From: Nemertoderma westbladi
Taxonomy: Eukaryota > Xenacoelomorpha > Nemertodermatida > Nemertodermatidae
NCBI GenBank assembly: GCA_032718475.1
Contig: JAUCBJ010000800.1
Span: 1-55,867 of the forward strand
Length of the DNA stretch: 55,867 nt
Direction of reading: 5' to 3'
Part shown: piece after piece, positions 42,589 through 54,245 of the stretch
Layout of the letters: each line of letters opens with the position of its first letter
Position numbering within the stretch: position 1 is the stretch's first letter
Made by a program: the position numbers and the translations under genes
The notes under the pieces: model-generated
What the model saw: the letters and a program-made list of their open reading frames with translations, nothing else
The model's database searches: none
What the model was told of the DNA's origin: nothing

Positions 42589-42862
42589 CGCAAGTTATAC
42601 TACCCTGATTGGTTGGAATACATTCTGGTCGTGGATGTTAGGCCATTAGGGGCATTTTCAACAGAATTTGGAATATATTTGGGAAAGAGTACGTCTCTGA
42701 TATCCAGTTTATGAGTCGTTATCAGCTCTGGGATTAGATTGGGGATGATCAGCTGGTCCAGTTGATGGGATAGTTGAGGGAGATATTACCGGAAGGAGGT
42801 GATGAGTCATTGGTTGAAAAAAACAATAACAATTAAAAACCTGTTGTCTTTGAGACCTTGTT
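42589..42862 (+). pseudogene. CRAL-TRIO copy C, 5'-truncated pseudogene
   Basis: Inverted relative to copies A and B. It begins in the RKLYYPDWLEYILVVDV region (aligned to about residue 180 of copy B), then loses frame, but retains EYVSDIQFMSR, IGDDQLVQLMG, EILPEGGDESLVEKNNNN and the 3' untranslated GTTGTCTTTGAGACC. It has an internal deletion in the helix before EYVSD and stop codons (TAG in place of Tyr and Lys codons). Its C-terminus matches copy B rather than copy A. It ends where a LINE begins at about 42863. Confidence 0.85.
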
Positions 42863-43720
42863 CGTTGATATTTGAGAGACTGCTTCATGAAATCAGAATG
42901 GGTTCCATAAAGGTCGTGGGACCATGGAGCCCATTTTGGCACTTAGAAGGATAATTGAAGAGTTATCAAAAAAGAAAGACAGGCATCTGGCTGTTATCTT
43001 TGTTGACTTCTTCAAGGCCTTTGATTCAGTCTCTCGGTCACGTATGTTCAGCATACTTTCATTATATGGGATTCCTGATGAAATTATTGCAGCAATCAGA
43101 TCAGTATACGATGGTTCGACAACATTTGTGTCTACTGTTGACGGTGACACAGAACCATTTGAAGTGTTATGGGGCGTCCTCCAAGGAGACACACTTGCAC
43201 CATTCTTGTTCATTATTGTGGTTGACTATGTTCTACGCATGTCCTTAGATCATCATAATGATGATGGGGTGATGATAACTCCACCTACTGGCTCCAGAAG
43301 TCGAGGAAATCCTGCCAAGTACCTAACTTGCTGATGACTTAGGAGTACTCTCAGAATCATTAGTTTTTCATCAGAATCATTAGCTTTGAAAGTCCTCAGC
43401 AAGTCTCTGATCGGATGAGCATAAGCTCAAAGGATGGTATGCTTGAGCATGTGGACGATTTCTGTTACCTGGGATCATGGATCCGGAAGTCAGGTGAGGA
43501 CCTTCGATTATGTAATGGAAAGGCATGGGCAGCCTTGAATAGGCTTTCCAGGATTTGGAAGTCACCGAGAATTAATCGGAAACTTAAGGTCTGATTATTT
43601 AGAGCAGCAGTAGTTCCAGTACTCCTCTATTGGAGTCCATGCTGGGCTCTAACTGCTGAGGACACCAAATCTCTGGATGGCACATTCACAAGAATGCTAT
43701 GCCACACTATTAGTTTTTAG
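42863..43720 (+). mobile_element. LINE fragment, same family as 39505-40558, internally deleted
   Basis: Reverse transcriptase segments FHKGRGTMEPILALRRI (in part frame-shifted), HLAVIFVDFFKAFDSVSRSR (first catalytic Asp), SVYDGSTTFVSTVDGDTEPF and GVLQGDTLAPFLFIIVVDYV. The YADD region is then lost in a deletion at about 43330-43390, and the tail GMLEHVDDFCYLGSWIRKSG follows. Truncated at both ends, with stops. Confidence 0.85.
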
Positions 43721-43985
43721 AAAACGAAAAATTTTGAAATTTTGTCCTGGGACTACTTTTATTTTTCATCAAAATTATGAGTCCCTGCTTATGAAATTTT
43801 AACTTTTTAAGGTTTGGTAGTGTTCATCTATAGTTGTTTCACCAACAGCCCAAATTTTGTAGGATTTCATTGGACGACTACAAAAATATAGTGGGTGGGC
43901 CGAATCGCCCCCCCCCCCCCCCCCCCCCCCCCCAGTGGTGCTAATGGTCAAAACACCCCAGTGGTAATAGGGTTAAGAGCATAAC
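43721..43985. repeat. Dispersed repeat with internal poly-C tract (copy 1)
   Basis: GGGCCGAATCGCC followed by a 26-base C run (43908-43933), then CAGTGGT and, at the end, CAGTGGTAATAGGGTTAA. The same end is present at 48780-48822. Confidence 0.7.
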
Positions 43986-44219
43986 TACAAATAATTCCCC
44001 ACAAATAAATAAAATTAAATTATCCATTGTTCATAATTAGCACTTTAAAGTTTTACTGCCCATGTTTTATTATTTAGTAGCCAAAGGACATGAGACTCTT
44101 ATAGATGTACATGACATTATCCACTACTGTTATCACGAGCAACTTCTACAATATATAAATAGTTCTAGTAGTGTTTATGTTTCAGGTATTGGTATACCTG
44201 AAACTCGCTAGATAAGCAT
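43986..44219. other. Intergenic, AT-rich
   Basis: No gene seen; GGTATACC palindrome near 44189. Confidence 0.4.
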
Positions 44220-46500
44220 TTACTTTGTGTCAAGGTACTGGAACATGAGGACATTAATATATCCGATCCTGTCCCTGTCATTTCCAAATTTACTTTCCCA
44301 CCATCACTCTCCCAATTGGAAGAAAGAAGTAAAAAGCAAAAAAGAAACATACCTTGTTTTAATTTCAGCAAGGCATCCCAGGACCAAACTCAAAAATATA
44401 AGGAGTACATTGCGTCTCATCTGGAAGCCCATCATTACACCTCCGATGCTAAACAAGACTCTGCTCAACACATTTCCGAAAGACTTGCACACCTAACCAA
44501 AACCATTATGGAAGCTTCAAAGAAATTTATTCCCTATAGTTACCCACGACAAAAGAAGAAAGGGCCTCGAGAAACAACTCAGATCCAGACCACAATAAAT
44601 TAATTATTCCCTTAATAAATGCAAAAAAAGAGTGGTTATAAAGTGGAGACTTTAACACTCAAGAATACCATAAATACCGTATCGCTAAGGTAGAATATGA
44701 AGGCACCCTAATGTAAAAAGCACAACAATCAGAAATATCCTACCGACTTCATGTTAAAGAAATAGCCAACTCAATAAAAGATCCAATAAAATTCTGGAGA
44801 TTAGTAAAACCACATAAACAAAAACAACAGCTATCTGACACAAATGCAGACAAACTACATAGAGACTACATTACAACTTTCAAATCAGATGTACAAGATG
44901 AACATTGCAATGATACCGCCACTCACCCTACTGATACACCTTACCCAACAGTTGTTACAGAATCGCATATCAATCATAATATAACACTCCTAAATCGTGG
45001 TAAGGCAACTGACATAATCAACATGAAAGCAGAAAATCTTTACCATGGCTTATCTCACAATTTATGTACTTTCATAGCTGACATGTTTAACTCCATCAAC
45101 AAATCAGGAAACTGTCCCTTGATTCTATCCCAAAGACTCTTAATCGCTGTTACTAAACCAATGAAAGGTAACAAAATTTTTGAAAAGATGCGCTATAGAG
45201 GCATCACCATACTCAATGTCATTGCCAAATTATGGGAAACTACAATACTTAAGGAATTAGAATGCCTACAAACGAACGACCTACAACTTGGTTACAAAAC
45301 TAAGGTAAACTCGGAGACAGCATACATAACAACAGCTAACCTTATTAAAATCTTTAAATAAAATCATATTCCCTGAAATCTGTTGCATACATGCGTAATG
45401 GGACATATATATATCAGGAAGAAATATCACTAGAACAGGGCGTCCACCAGGGAGGAGAGTTAAGTTCGCTGCTATTTAACTTCTACATTGCTGAAATGGT
45501 AAATTCTATAATTGAAAGCGGCCTGGGACACCACCTCAAAGACTTATCATTCTGCATTATAACCTTTGCTGATGACATTGTTCTCTTAGCTAATATAAAT
45601 TCAGATTTAACAGATATGTTACAGTTAGCCTCTGAATCTCTATCAAACTTGAACCTTTCAGTCAGCATAAAAAAAATCGAATTACTTAAACATTGATGCT
45701 GATGGTACCACTATCATGGGAGACAAAGTATTTATAGGGGAGCAACCGATTAAATCAGTACATTCTTGTAGTTATATGGGCTTACCCATTGGCTTACCCT
45801 GCAATCAAACTCGAGAGCTCTGAAACACACGATTTTGAACAAGTTATGGATGAATGTCGCTATGATAAACACTCAGGGTTTCGCTGTTGATAATATGAGC
45901 ATCGATGTACTGACTACCATATGGCGATCCCTTAGTTTTACCAAGTGTTCTGTATGGCTCGTCATCACTAGAATCAAAAGACATGATCGAAATTGCCGCC
46001 TCAACAAGAAAAAGTTATGCGTAGCCTACTACGGGTATCAAAGATGTCAAATGTCACCCTGAATAATTTGTTCCAAATACCAGATGTATCTGACATCATA
46101 CGTGGAAACCAATATTGCACTATATATAATACATTCAATTGAAGCAATGAAAAAGTAATGTATCTGTTCTATTATCTAGTAAAGGCTGGTGACCACTCAA
46201 TAGTGAGTCTCAACAACTCCATCAGTGAATTTTCAGAAGATGTCAGAAAAGACTGTACACTCAGTCCACCTACATATGTATGTGCCAGCGCCGTATTTGA
46301 ACTAGATGCTGGTATACATACATACCCCTCATTGTTGGGCGACATAGAGGAAATGCATAAGGTTGAATGGGATATACTTTTGGTATTGTCCCGATATCGT
46401 TCTGAAATATTTGTGCCTTATACATTATTGTGGTTGAATGCCATAACCACTTCTGTTCCAACATTGTTATCCATATAAACCGATCCTACATGGGTTCCTA
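44220..46500 (+). mobile_element. LINE, long decayed copy with reverse transcriptase
   Basis: The linker domain (44316-44603, Lys/Gln-rich) is followed by PIKFWRLVKPHK (about 44790). The reverse transcriptase comprises KMRYRGITILNVIAKLWE (45187 on), GVHQGGELSSLLFNFYIAEM (45440 on), ITFADDIVLLA (catalytic box, about 45560) and a thumb region to about 46480 containing VNIMSIDVLTTIW-like sequence. Stops near 44600, 45360 and 45695 and several frameshifts. No endonuclease domain recognised upstream. A different family from the 39505-type LINE. Confidence 0.75.
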
Positions 46501-46800
46501 ATAGTGATAACGACTCAAAGTATCCGACATGATAGAGAAGTGTACAGCGATATATTACGCGCAGGCTCTATGCTAGATGTTCTATTGGAACTTCAGACTA
46601 TCTCTCAAGATTGGATTTTTTGAAGCTAGAACCAATGGAAGTACGCCGAATAGTTTTCAATTTAAAATTAGTGTATTCTATCACACACAAACTTTATTGA
46701 TGTTCCGTTTGAGTCACTCTTTTCATATGCACCCAAGTTGGACTGCGGGGGCATAGCCAAGGTCAGGTCAGGTATTCTAGGTTATTGATCAAGAAAACTT
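46501..46800 (+). mobile_element. LINE C-terminal tail fragment
   Basis: RRLYARCSIGTSDYLSRLDF and LKLEPMEVRRIVFNLKLVYS are typical of the C-terminal segment (…RR…DL..VYKI) of CR1/Jockey-like polyproteins. It may be the true end of the element at 44220-46500 or a separate fragment. Confidence 0.6.
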
Positions 46801-47680
46801 GCCACCTCCATGCAGCATAAATGAGGTGCCACCTGTAGCTGCATAGACCCTCTTACTAGGGCAAATCTGGTCCTGTAACTAGGACCCCCCTTCGTTCTGG
46901 GATAAGGACACCCTTGGTTTTGGGTTAAGGACCCATATACGTTGCTGCAGGGGTATTGGCCTGGCCAGGCAGATGGTCATCTACCAATGTAGGTTCCACC
47001 TAAGGTTCCACTAAGGAACCTAGGTTCCACCTTGGTGTAGTGGTTGCATTGAATTCACATCTCCTGTAGGTCGTGGTTTCAATAAGCAATCGGTTTCCAA
47101 TACAATAATCTGCTTGACCTTTGATAAGTAATGTGATCCGCTAAACCACACAACTTTAATTAGCAATAATAGGATTCCAGCTTGACTAAGTAATTATAAT
47201 TAGCTATCAGTACATCCGTTATTAGGAACCGAATCGTTGCTGACTGACTGACTAACTGAAATTTGGGGCTATTTTACCTATTTGGGGCGGTAAAAAAGTA
47301 TATTTGGTGCGAAAACTCCTGTATTCTGGGATATAATAACTTGTGGTCGAAATTTAATTATGTAAGACTGATCGAAAACAGTTTATATGCCACTAAAAAT
47401 GAAGTCTGATAACGATAAAACACAGATGCCCAAGATTTTAGCTTTGTATGGTGAAATATTCTATTTTGACAGACACATGGGCAGGCAAACGGACAGACAT
47501 ACAGACAGTCTAGATGCCACCAAACATGAAAACCGTAATCGGGAATGAAATCACAGACTATGAAAACTCCATGCCATGTATTATGGTTGCATGTCTTATT
47601 TCATAACTAATGTGCATTGCGCACATGTCGCACTGCGGTATAAAGCTGGAAAATATGTCGCTCTGGCGATTTGTTTGTGC
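46801..47680 (+). mobile_element. Degenerate tRNA-SINE head (copy 3) in otherwise unassigned DNA
   Basis: A box TGGTGTAGTGG at 47033-47043 and a damaged B box GGTTTCAATA at 47075-47084. Upstream are repeated GGTTCCACCT and AGGACCC blocks (46880-47030). The rest (47100-47680) shows nothing coding. Boundaries of the SINE are uncertain. Confidence 0.5.
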
Positions 47681-47805
47681 GAAATTAATTCCATACAATT
47701 ATTACAAATAAATAAAATAATATTATATATATTTAAATTAATTCGAAATTAATTCCATACAATTATTACAAATAAATAAAATTATATATATATATTTAAA
47801 AGCCT
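47681..47805. repeat. Tandem duplication, about 62-bp AT-rich unit, two copies
   Basis: GAAATTAATTCCATACAATT followed by ATTACAAATAAATAAAAT occurs twice in succession. The copies differ mainly in the length of the (TA)n run. Confidence 0.85.
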
Positions 47806-47939
47806 TATTTCTTTAATTAAAAACATTATGAAATATTATTTTATCAATTTAAAATATGAATAAAAATAAAAATACAATAATTGTTGTATCTAGTAATAAT
47901 GCACAATTTTAAAAATTTTTCTTTATAATGATTCGTTAT

Positions 47940-48825
47940 ATGGCTGCCTATTAAATTTCAACATTATTCGGCAGTGTTGGCTAGATTTAGTAGGTTTTTC
48001 AAGACGCTGAATCGAATGTGATTATATTCCACTTCCAAAAATTGAAGTGGATGCTATTTTTCGTGCACCTAAGAAGTGGGCGTGGCACTTCAAATTTTGA
48101 AAAATACGAGATTCGGAAAATAAACCAAAATTGAAATTTTAACGAATTTATATAGGTTTTCCAGACCGCTGAATCGATTGAAAGTAATATAGAAGCCTGA
48201 AGACTTAGAAGTTAGCCATTTTTTGAAATCAAAACTTTAGTGTTTTTTCCGAATAAAGTAATTTTGAAAATTTGAAGTGCCACGCCCTAATTTTGGTGCA
48301 CCAAAAATGGCGAACCACTAAGTCTTCAGGCTTCTATATTACTTTCAATCGATTCAGCGCTCCAGAAAACCAATAAAAATGCTTCGAAATCAGAACTTTA
48401 GTAAATTTTCCGAATAAAGTAATTTTGAAATTTTAAAGTGCCACGCCCTAAATTTGGTGCTCCAAAAATGACGTACCACTACACTTACATACTTGTATAG
48501 AGCATTAGAGTGATCCAAACCAATAAAAATAAATAAAAATAGCCCAAACATAAATAATTACTAAATCACGAATGACTTTGTAAAATTCGAAAATTTCAAA
48601 AAATTTGGTGCTGGAGACCAGACCAAATTTTGAGGTGGCTCCCACATCGAAAAGTAGAAATCCAATTGCAACGGCGTTTTTTGCAAAAGATGCGGCATTA
48701 AATTTGGCTAATTCTCACAAAAAATTGGGCCGGTACGTAATGTGGTTGCATAGTTACAGCAACTAAAAACTAGGAAGGGGCCGATTCGCCCCCCCCCCCC
48801 CCCCAGTGGTAATAGGGTTAAACTT
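47940..48825. repeat. Repeat with a perfect 40-bp inverted repeat and poly-C end (copy 2)
   Basis: GCTGAATCGATTGAAAGTAA from 48168 begins a 40-base arm that is perfectly inverted at 48319-48358. Around it are diverged tandem units, each with GAATAAAGTAATTTTGAAA, GTGCCACGCCCTAA and CCAAAAATG blocks (about 48030, 48230, 48400). The repeat ends in a 16-base C run (48789-48804) plus CAGTGGTAATAGGGTTAA, as at 43934-43976. Non-coding. Confidence 0.75.
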
Positions 48826-50292
48826 TCTGGAACAACCAAATAATGACGTGGTGACATACTGGAAATACTGTTCATAGTAAATAAATGTATGGCGTGGAGA
48901 TATGGTAGTGCGAAATTATTTTTTTTTACAGGAAACGAGTTTTATAAATATAAGCCCTAATAGATAAAAAAAAAAGGATAAATTAGTTGTAGATAAACTA
49001 GTTGTTGATAAAAAAAAAACGTGTCAGAAATAACTTCTTGACACTAATTTAATTTAACCGAAATTCAGATGTTCTGCCCTCGTGTATTGAATTTTGCATT
49101 CGATGGCCTTTTAGGTGCAATTCCTGCAAAACCTAAAAGCATAATTAGGCAGCATAATTGACTTTGGTAAATTAAAATTAGTGACAAAAAGTACTTATTT
49201 CCGAGACTGTTCTCTATCGGAGAACATTTCTTTCTCAGCAAGTCCAAATCTAGGTAAGAAATATTATATCTTTGCACTAAGCCCCACACTTTTGGTGTGT
49301 TATATTTCTCAGCAAGACCAGTAAAGATAAGTACCCTGCGAAACCTACCCTACAGAAAATAAATAACACATTCCCACGATCCGATCAAAATTGCTAAATG
49401 CCTACAGGAGCCAGTCAGACTTAAGGGGGCTCACTATAACCCCCACAGAAATGAAATTTTCGAAAATTTGCACAATTTTTTGTAGTTTGATAGAAGGGCT
49501 TTTCATAAGGTGAAATCGGTTTTCAACATTGAATTATTTTTTGAACTCAAAACTGCTCTTTTCAACAACATAATATATTGCTGATATTTATGACTCTCTG
49601 TATAAAACAACCAAATAATTTTATCAGTTTGTCGATTTTGACTTTTTTCATCACTAAATTCCCTACTACTATTTTATTTTTTACTCAATTGCCATCAAAC
49701 ATATACCAAAATGTTCAGCAGCTTTAGGAGTACTATCGTTGGTTTTGTAAAACATGACCATTTGGATCTTCTGGAGCCGATTTTGTAACAATTTTTTTGC
49801 ACCTAATTTTGAAAAAACCGACCAGCTCAAAAAGTGACATATTTTTCGAACAAACGGTTTATGAATCGATCTATACTCAGTTTCCATAGTATATAAAAGG
49901 TCACAGATCATTATGTTAAAGTTTCAGAATAGTGCTTTATAAATAAAACAAGTAGATTTTGGGTAATGCAGTTATGGTCCCATAAATATATTAAAAAATT
50001 AAAGCTTGAGAAATTCTACCAAAACCATTACACTTTTTATAGCAAAGGTTTTATAGGCATGATATGCCGTTACAATGTTACAATTCTTGATGAAAACTAT
50101 TTTTGCAAAGTAGGCAGGCCTATTTATTATTAAAGAGTACTTATAGTAGTTATTTGCATGCAGTCAGTCATCCACCGAAAATACTTTATATTTCCTTTGC
50201 AACATTTTCACAATTTCAGGTTTTTTTAGCAGCTTTTTCTTTTGAAAGGGTTTGCGGAAAAATATCAATTTTCGGGCCATTTTTGGAAATTA
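48826..50292. other. Intergenic, no gene recognised
   Basis: AT-rich. A minus-strand 76-codon frame (49681-49911) is the longest, without a recognisable family. TAGTTGTAGATAAACTAGTT near 48985 is a short direct repeat. Confidence 0.45.
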
Positions 50293-50720
50293 CTAATCCG
50301 GCACTGACGGATAAGCTCCTAAAACGGCTTTGAATCTCAAAGAAGTTCCAGGTAGTGCTCTACGTTCGCTTAGTGTTTTGGTTTTCCGGCTAACATAAAA
50401 TATTTCCACTTGAACACGGTCGTTCTTATATAGTACAAAAACACAGTGATTTTCTGTTCTTCCCAAATAATACTGTATATTGCTTCCTTCTAAATAAATG
50501 AAATAGCTTACTGTAACACTGTAGAAAAACCTCTGGGATGAGGAAAAAGATAGAAACCGGGTGAGGGGTGCTTTGGGTCCGTTAGGATCCAAAGTATAGT
50601 CGTAATAAACTTGGTGCAGCTTCACGCTATTGGAACTTGGCGATAGTGCAGAACACCAGGTTACCGTCTGAGTCCAAACAGGGGTGGTACCGATTGGACT
50701 TAAAAGGTTAGCTTCAATTT
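50293..50720 (-). CDS. Possible exon of an unidentified gene
   Basis: On the minus strand the frame is open from about 50720 to 50293 and reads like real protein: LLSPIGTTPVWTQTVTWCSA, HQVYYDYTLDPNGPKAPLTR and FLSFSSSQRFFYS, then a hydrophobic segment SYFIYLEG. An AG that could act as acceptor lies just upstream of the open block, and GTAAGC occurs after FFYS as a possible donor. I recognise no family and see no neighbouring exon. It could also be a chance frame. Confidence 0.3.
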
Positions 50721-52040
50721 GTTCTCAGACCAGCTGTTCGCGCTTTCAGACCTTTGGCAGTTTAACCCGCCAAATTAGAATGTCTTCTAGATAATAAATC
50801 GCTTTTTAGTCTATGACAAGTATTTGATTCACTACACTAGTCGAAACCAATCCGTGCGCGACCATTCACCCGCTGGATATTCCCGGGAGATTGGGTTCGA
50901 CGGTTTAATTTTTATTGCTATGTAAGCCTAATGTATTATTCGACTGACAGTATTATATAATCTCTGACAATATTATTCACCTTCGGTAATATTAACAGTT
51001 CCTTTAGGACGTGGCGCTTTATCTATATAAACAGAGTTATGACTTAAACTACTCACAACGATATGGCTTAATTATAATCCACATATATGACGCATTCTTT
51101 AGGAATTGCTTCTTTAACAGACTCACTCATACACTATGCTGCACAATACTGCACACTAATCTGCCAATCTTCACTGATTTTAGTCACATATAAAAGGAAC
51201 ACAGGCTGACTCATGTAGGGTCTATCAAATAACATTAGATTCACTTCAAACCACTTTAACATAAGTCACAATCGTTATTGGTAACCTTTCTCTCTTACCT
51301 TCGGTATATCAAGAATATTGGGTTGCGGGGTTATTTATCGTTATTCCAAATGTAATAATTCATCAACCATATTATGAAGAACTGACAGTAAATAGCAGTA
51401 TCAAACAACAACTGAACAGTTAGGTAGATCGGTACATCAGTACCGGTATGTCAGCAGTGAGATATTTACAGTGAGATATTCAAGTTAAAGGATATATGCC
51501 CTTTATAATTAAACCTACTAGTGTAAGACTAAAAAGCAGTACAGCACAAAATACTTCCAAGCCGTTCTTTCTTTGGCTCAAGACTGAATGTAAACACTGC
51601 ACATAGGCATTGCGTCATTTCTCGGAAATTTTCTGTACAAGGAGCCACAAAAACGCTCTAATTGGCTGACTGAACTGAGAGACGCCGTAGAACAAAGGAA
51701 ATCAACACGTATGAATGTCAGCTGTTAACCGTAGTCATAGTAACTACTGTTCAAGAGTAGCTATCACCCCTTTGCGTCACGAATTGCCATAGAATCATAA
51801 AATATGCCTTTCACAGTACACATACGGAGGAAATAGGTCTTAGATCCTCTAAAAACACCGATACAGCAATAATACGGTCTCTTACACTTATTAAATCAAC
51901 TACAGAGTATTTTAATGTAAAAGATAATAAAATAACGGGGCAATTCAGCAAAGGCTTTTACACCGCTCCCAGAAAATGGGATTTTCAGTCTATAAAATAT
52001 AAAAATCACAGTTTCTAAAACATAAAGATACTCTAAACAG
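50721..52040. other. Intergenic, no gene recognised
   Basis: About 1.3 kb with short frames only. A possible intron between the blocks on either side, if these belong to one minus-strand gene, but nothing shows that directly. Confidence 0.35.
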
Positions 52041-53099
52041 TTAGTCTTTCTTACGCAGACGGCGTTTACGCAGTTTTTTGAGGCTAGCAAGAGTCTTTTT
52101 CTCTTTGGGGGGAGCCACTTTACTAGGAGGGCCATAACTCCTGGGTGAAGGGTGCAATATGATTGCATCAGAAGGTGTAGGATTGTGGTCGAGGTATCGG
52201 CCGTTTCGATATGCTTCTCCTCGAGCTGATTTTCCTCCGCTCGTAGCTGGATACGTTCATCCAAAAACTCTCGCAGAGAATAGGATCGTCCAAGTTCTAT
52301 AACTTCTTAGAGATTCTGGATTTCCCAATCGAATTGAGATAAGGCCAATTCGTTTATCGATTGGACTCACTGTTATAACTTACGTTTATCTGAACAAACG
52401 CAGGTTTCCCTTTTGATCTTTATAAAATAGCGTTTAACTCGTTTCGTACAACGCTCTCCTTCCCCTTGATGAGGGGTTGTATCGCGTTAAACGTGGACGA
52501 CCATACGGTTGGATAGTGATATTAGGTGTCCGCGTCACAATCCGGCTAGGTAAGATGGGTGGCTAGCTAGAAATCACTGTCGGAGTGTTACCGATTAATT
52601 GTTAGGGTAGCACTAGATCTTTGAACAGTGAATACAGTCCGCGAGGATCCGCGACACCACCAAGATCGCAGGTCCGAGGTCCAACTAAGGAATGAGGAGG
52701 TTTGACCGAGTATTCCGGGACTCTGATCGTAGGTTTACTCCAGGATCGTTCGAGCCGAGTGAGCTTAGGTGATACGTCAACAAATTTCGGTTTACGCGGA
52801 TGTTTATGTCTTTCCGTTTATTAGTTGGGTCTAGGGCATTTATCGTAATAATACCAAAGACGCACGTCTGGTAGGGTAAACGCGGGTGATATTTATTTGT
52901 TGTTACAATGCTTCTATCAAGAATTCCAAATATACGTTGGAGTTACCGCGTCCATTTGTTTCTTAAGTGTCTTTTCTTTCGAGTCGATTTCGAATAGAAT
53001 TTTCGCATTCGAATTTCCGTTTATGGTTCCGACTCCGCTGGGCAGGATATATAGTCGACATAGTCCGTATTGTGTAAATCGATAGGATGACAAGACCAT
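52041..53099 (-). pseudogene. Unidentified decayed coding stretch, several frames
   Basis: Protein-like segments follow in order on the minus strand. From 53099: a start in good context (GAAGATGG) with YILPSGVGTINGNSNAKILF and EIDSKEKTLKKQMDAV. Then, one frame over, NKYHPRLPYQTCVFGIITIN. Then PRKPKFVDVSPKLTRLERSW with RVPEYSVKPPHSLVGPRTCD. Then TPNITIQPYGRPRLTRYNPS. Then ELGRSYSLREFLDERIQLRA. The end is PTPSDAIILHPSPRSYGPPS with a basic C-terminus LKKLRKRRLRKKD and TAA near 52045. Frame changes occur between all of them. The sequence is richer in CpG than its flanks. I do not recognise the family; a decayed intronless copy is my reading, with chance frames the alternative. Confidence 0.3.
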
Positions 53100-53935
53100 C
53101 TTCTATCAACTCCGTCATATCTGCTATATATGAGTTTATCCATATTATAATGAGTTTATATTTAGGCGAGCGGGCGTCGCTGCCTACCCCAATCAACCCC
53201 GGACAGTACGAGATCCTCAGCGCCGATGTGTCGTCGCCGCTGTACTTTCGCCAACGACGTAGCCGCACAACGACAACGACAACCGGCACAAGTCACTCAA
53301 CTGTCCGTCCCAAAGGCTTAGATGTACTTCAGGTTTCCTTGGAGAGTTAGGTTACTTTTACGATTGCGACTAGCTACTGTAAACACACCTTAGCAGTAAC
53401 ATTCACCTATAAACTCACAAATACCACACACAACTTGTCACAAATTACACACACTCGGGTCACTTGTCCGTTAGTCAATGCCTTCCAGAATGTCACTGTA
53501 TTATTATGTATCCTTGGATACTATCAGTGCACTATTTATTCCCTATGCTATTCAATGGGACAAGCTTTCTATTGTTCTTTTAACTCAATTCTAATTCTAG
53601 CGTGGTTGTTGCTATGGTGACATTATGCAAAGCTAGCGGTAGAATTAGAGTAATTCCAATGCATACAGATCTGGGATGTTATTTAATAGGAATTCTTTAA
53701 TAGTCAATGTCCTGTTTATACATGACTTTAAGAATTTTATCGGCTATTAACTATGTTTGGGAGACTTTCGTACACGCATACGCATAATAATATAAATCTC
53801 CGCTCCCTTGATCTATTAATTAATGGAATTTTGGGAACTTTATAAATTGCGTAAAATGGCAATTTATTAAATTCATTAAAAAGGTATGAATTTAAATTTA
53901 TTCCCTGAAATTTTATTATTTGATAATTAAATGGA
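53100..53935. other. Unassigned; CpG-richer at 53150-53350
   Basis: A plus-strand 87-codon frame (53087-53350) with a Thr run has no family I recognise. If the minus-strand stretch starting at 53099 is real, this would be its promoter region. Confidence 0.35.
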
Positions 53936-54245
53936 CATATTTTGATTCTAGAACATGTCTAGGGACACAAGATCCTTAATTCTAAGAAATTGTCTCTTTA
54001 AGAATATCGGTAAATGCTACGATATCTTAATTGACTAGAATTGTTGAAGGATCTGGCTTTTACAGATTTTGACTTATTTGATTTGTAAATATTAACTAAT
54101 TAATATTTGAGATGGGCACCGATTTATTCCAGAACTTGTCTGGGGACGTTAACCACTGATTCTAGAATTTGTCTTTCAAGTATATCGGTGGGTGCCGCGA
54201 TATCTTAATCGACTAGAATTACAGATGGTCAAAGGGTTTAACAGA
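53936..54245. repeat. Diverged tandem duplication, about 175-bp period
   Basis: Shared order of blocks: TTCTAGAACATGTCTAGGGAC against TTCCAGAACTTGTCTGGGGAC, then ATATCGGT, then GATATCTTAAT.GACTAGAAT. Two copies, clearly diverged. Confidence 0.7.

Noticed and set aside
51896-52264. The 122-residue minus-strand frame as a complete gene
   Set aside because: Only its first third looks protein-like. The continuation fits better in the next frame, ending in a basic tail, so it is treated as part of a multi-frame remnant.
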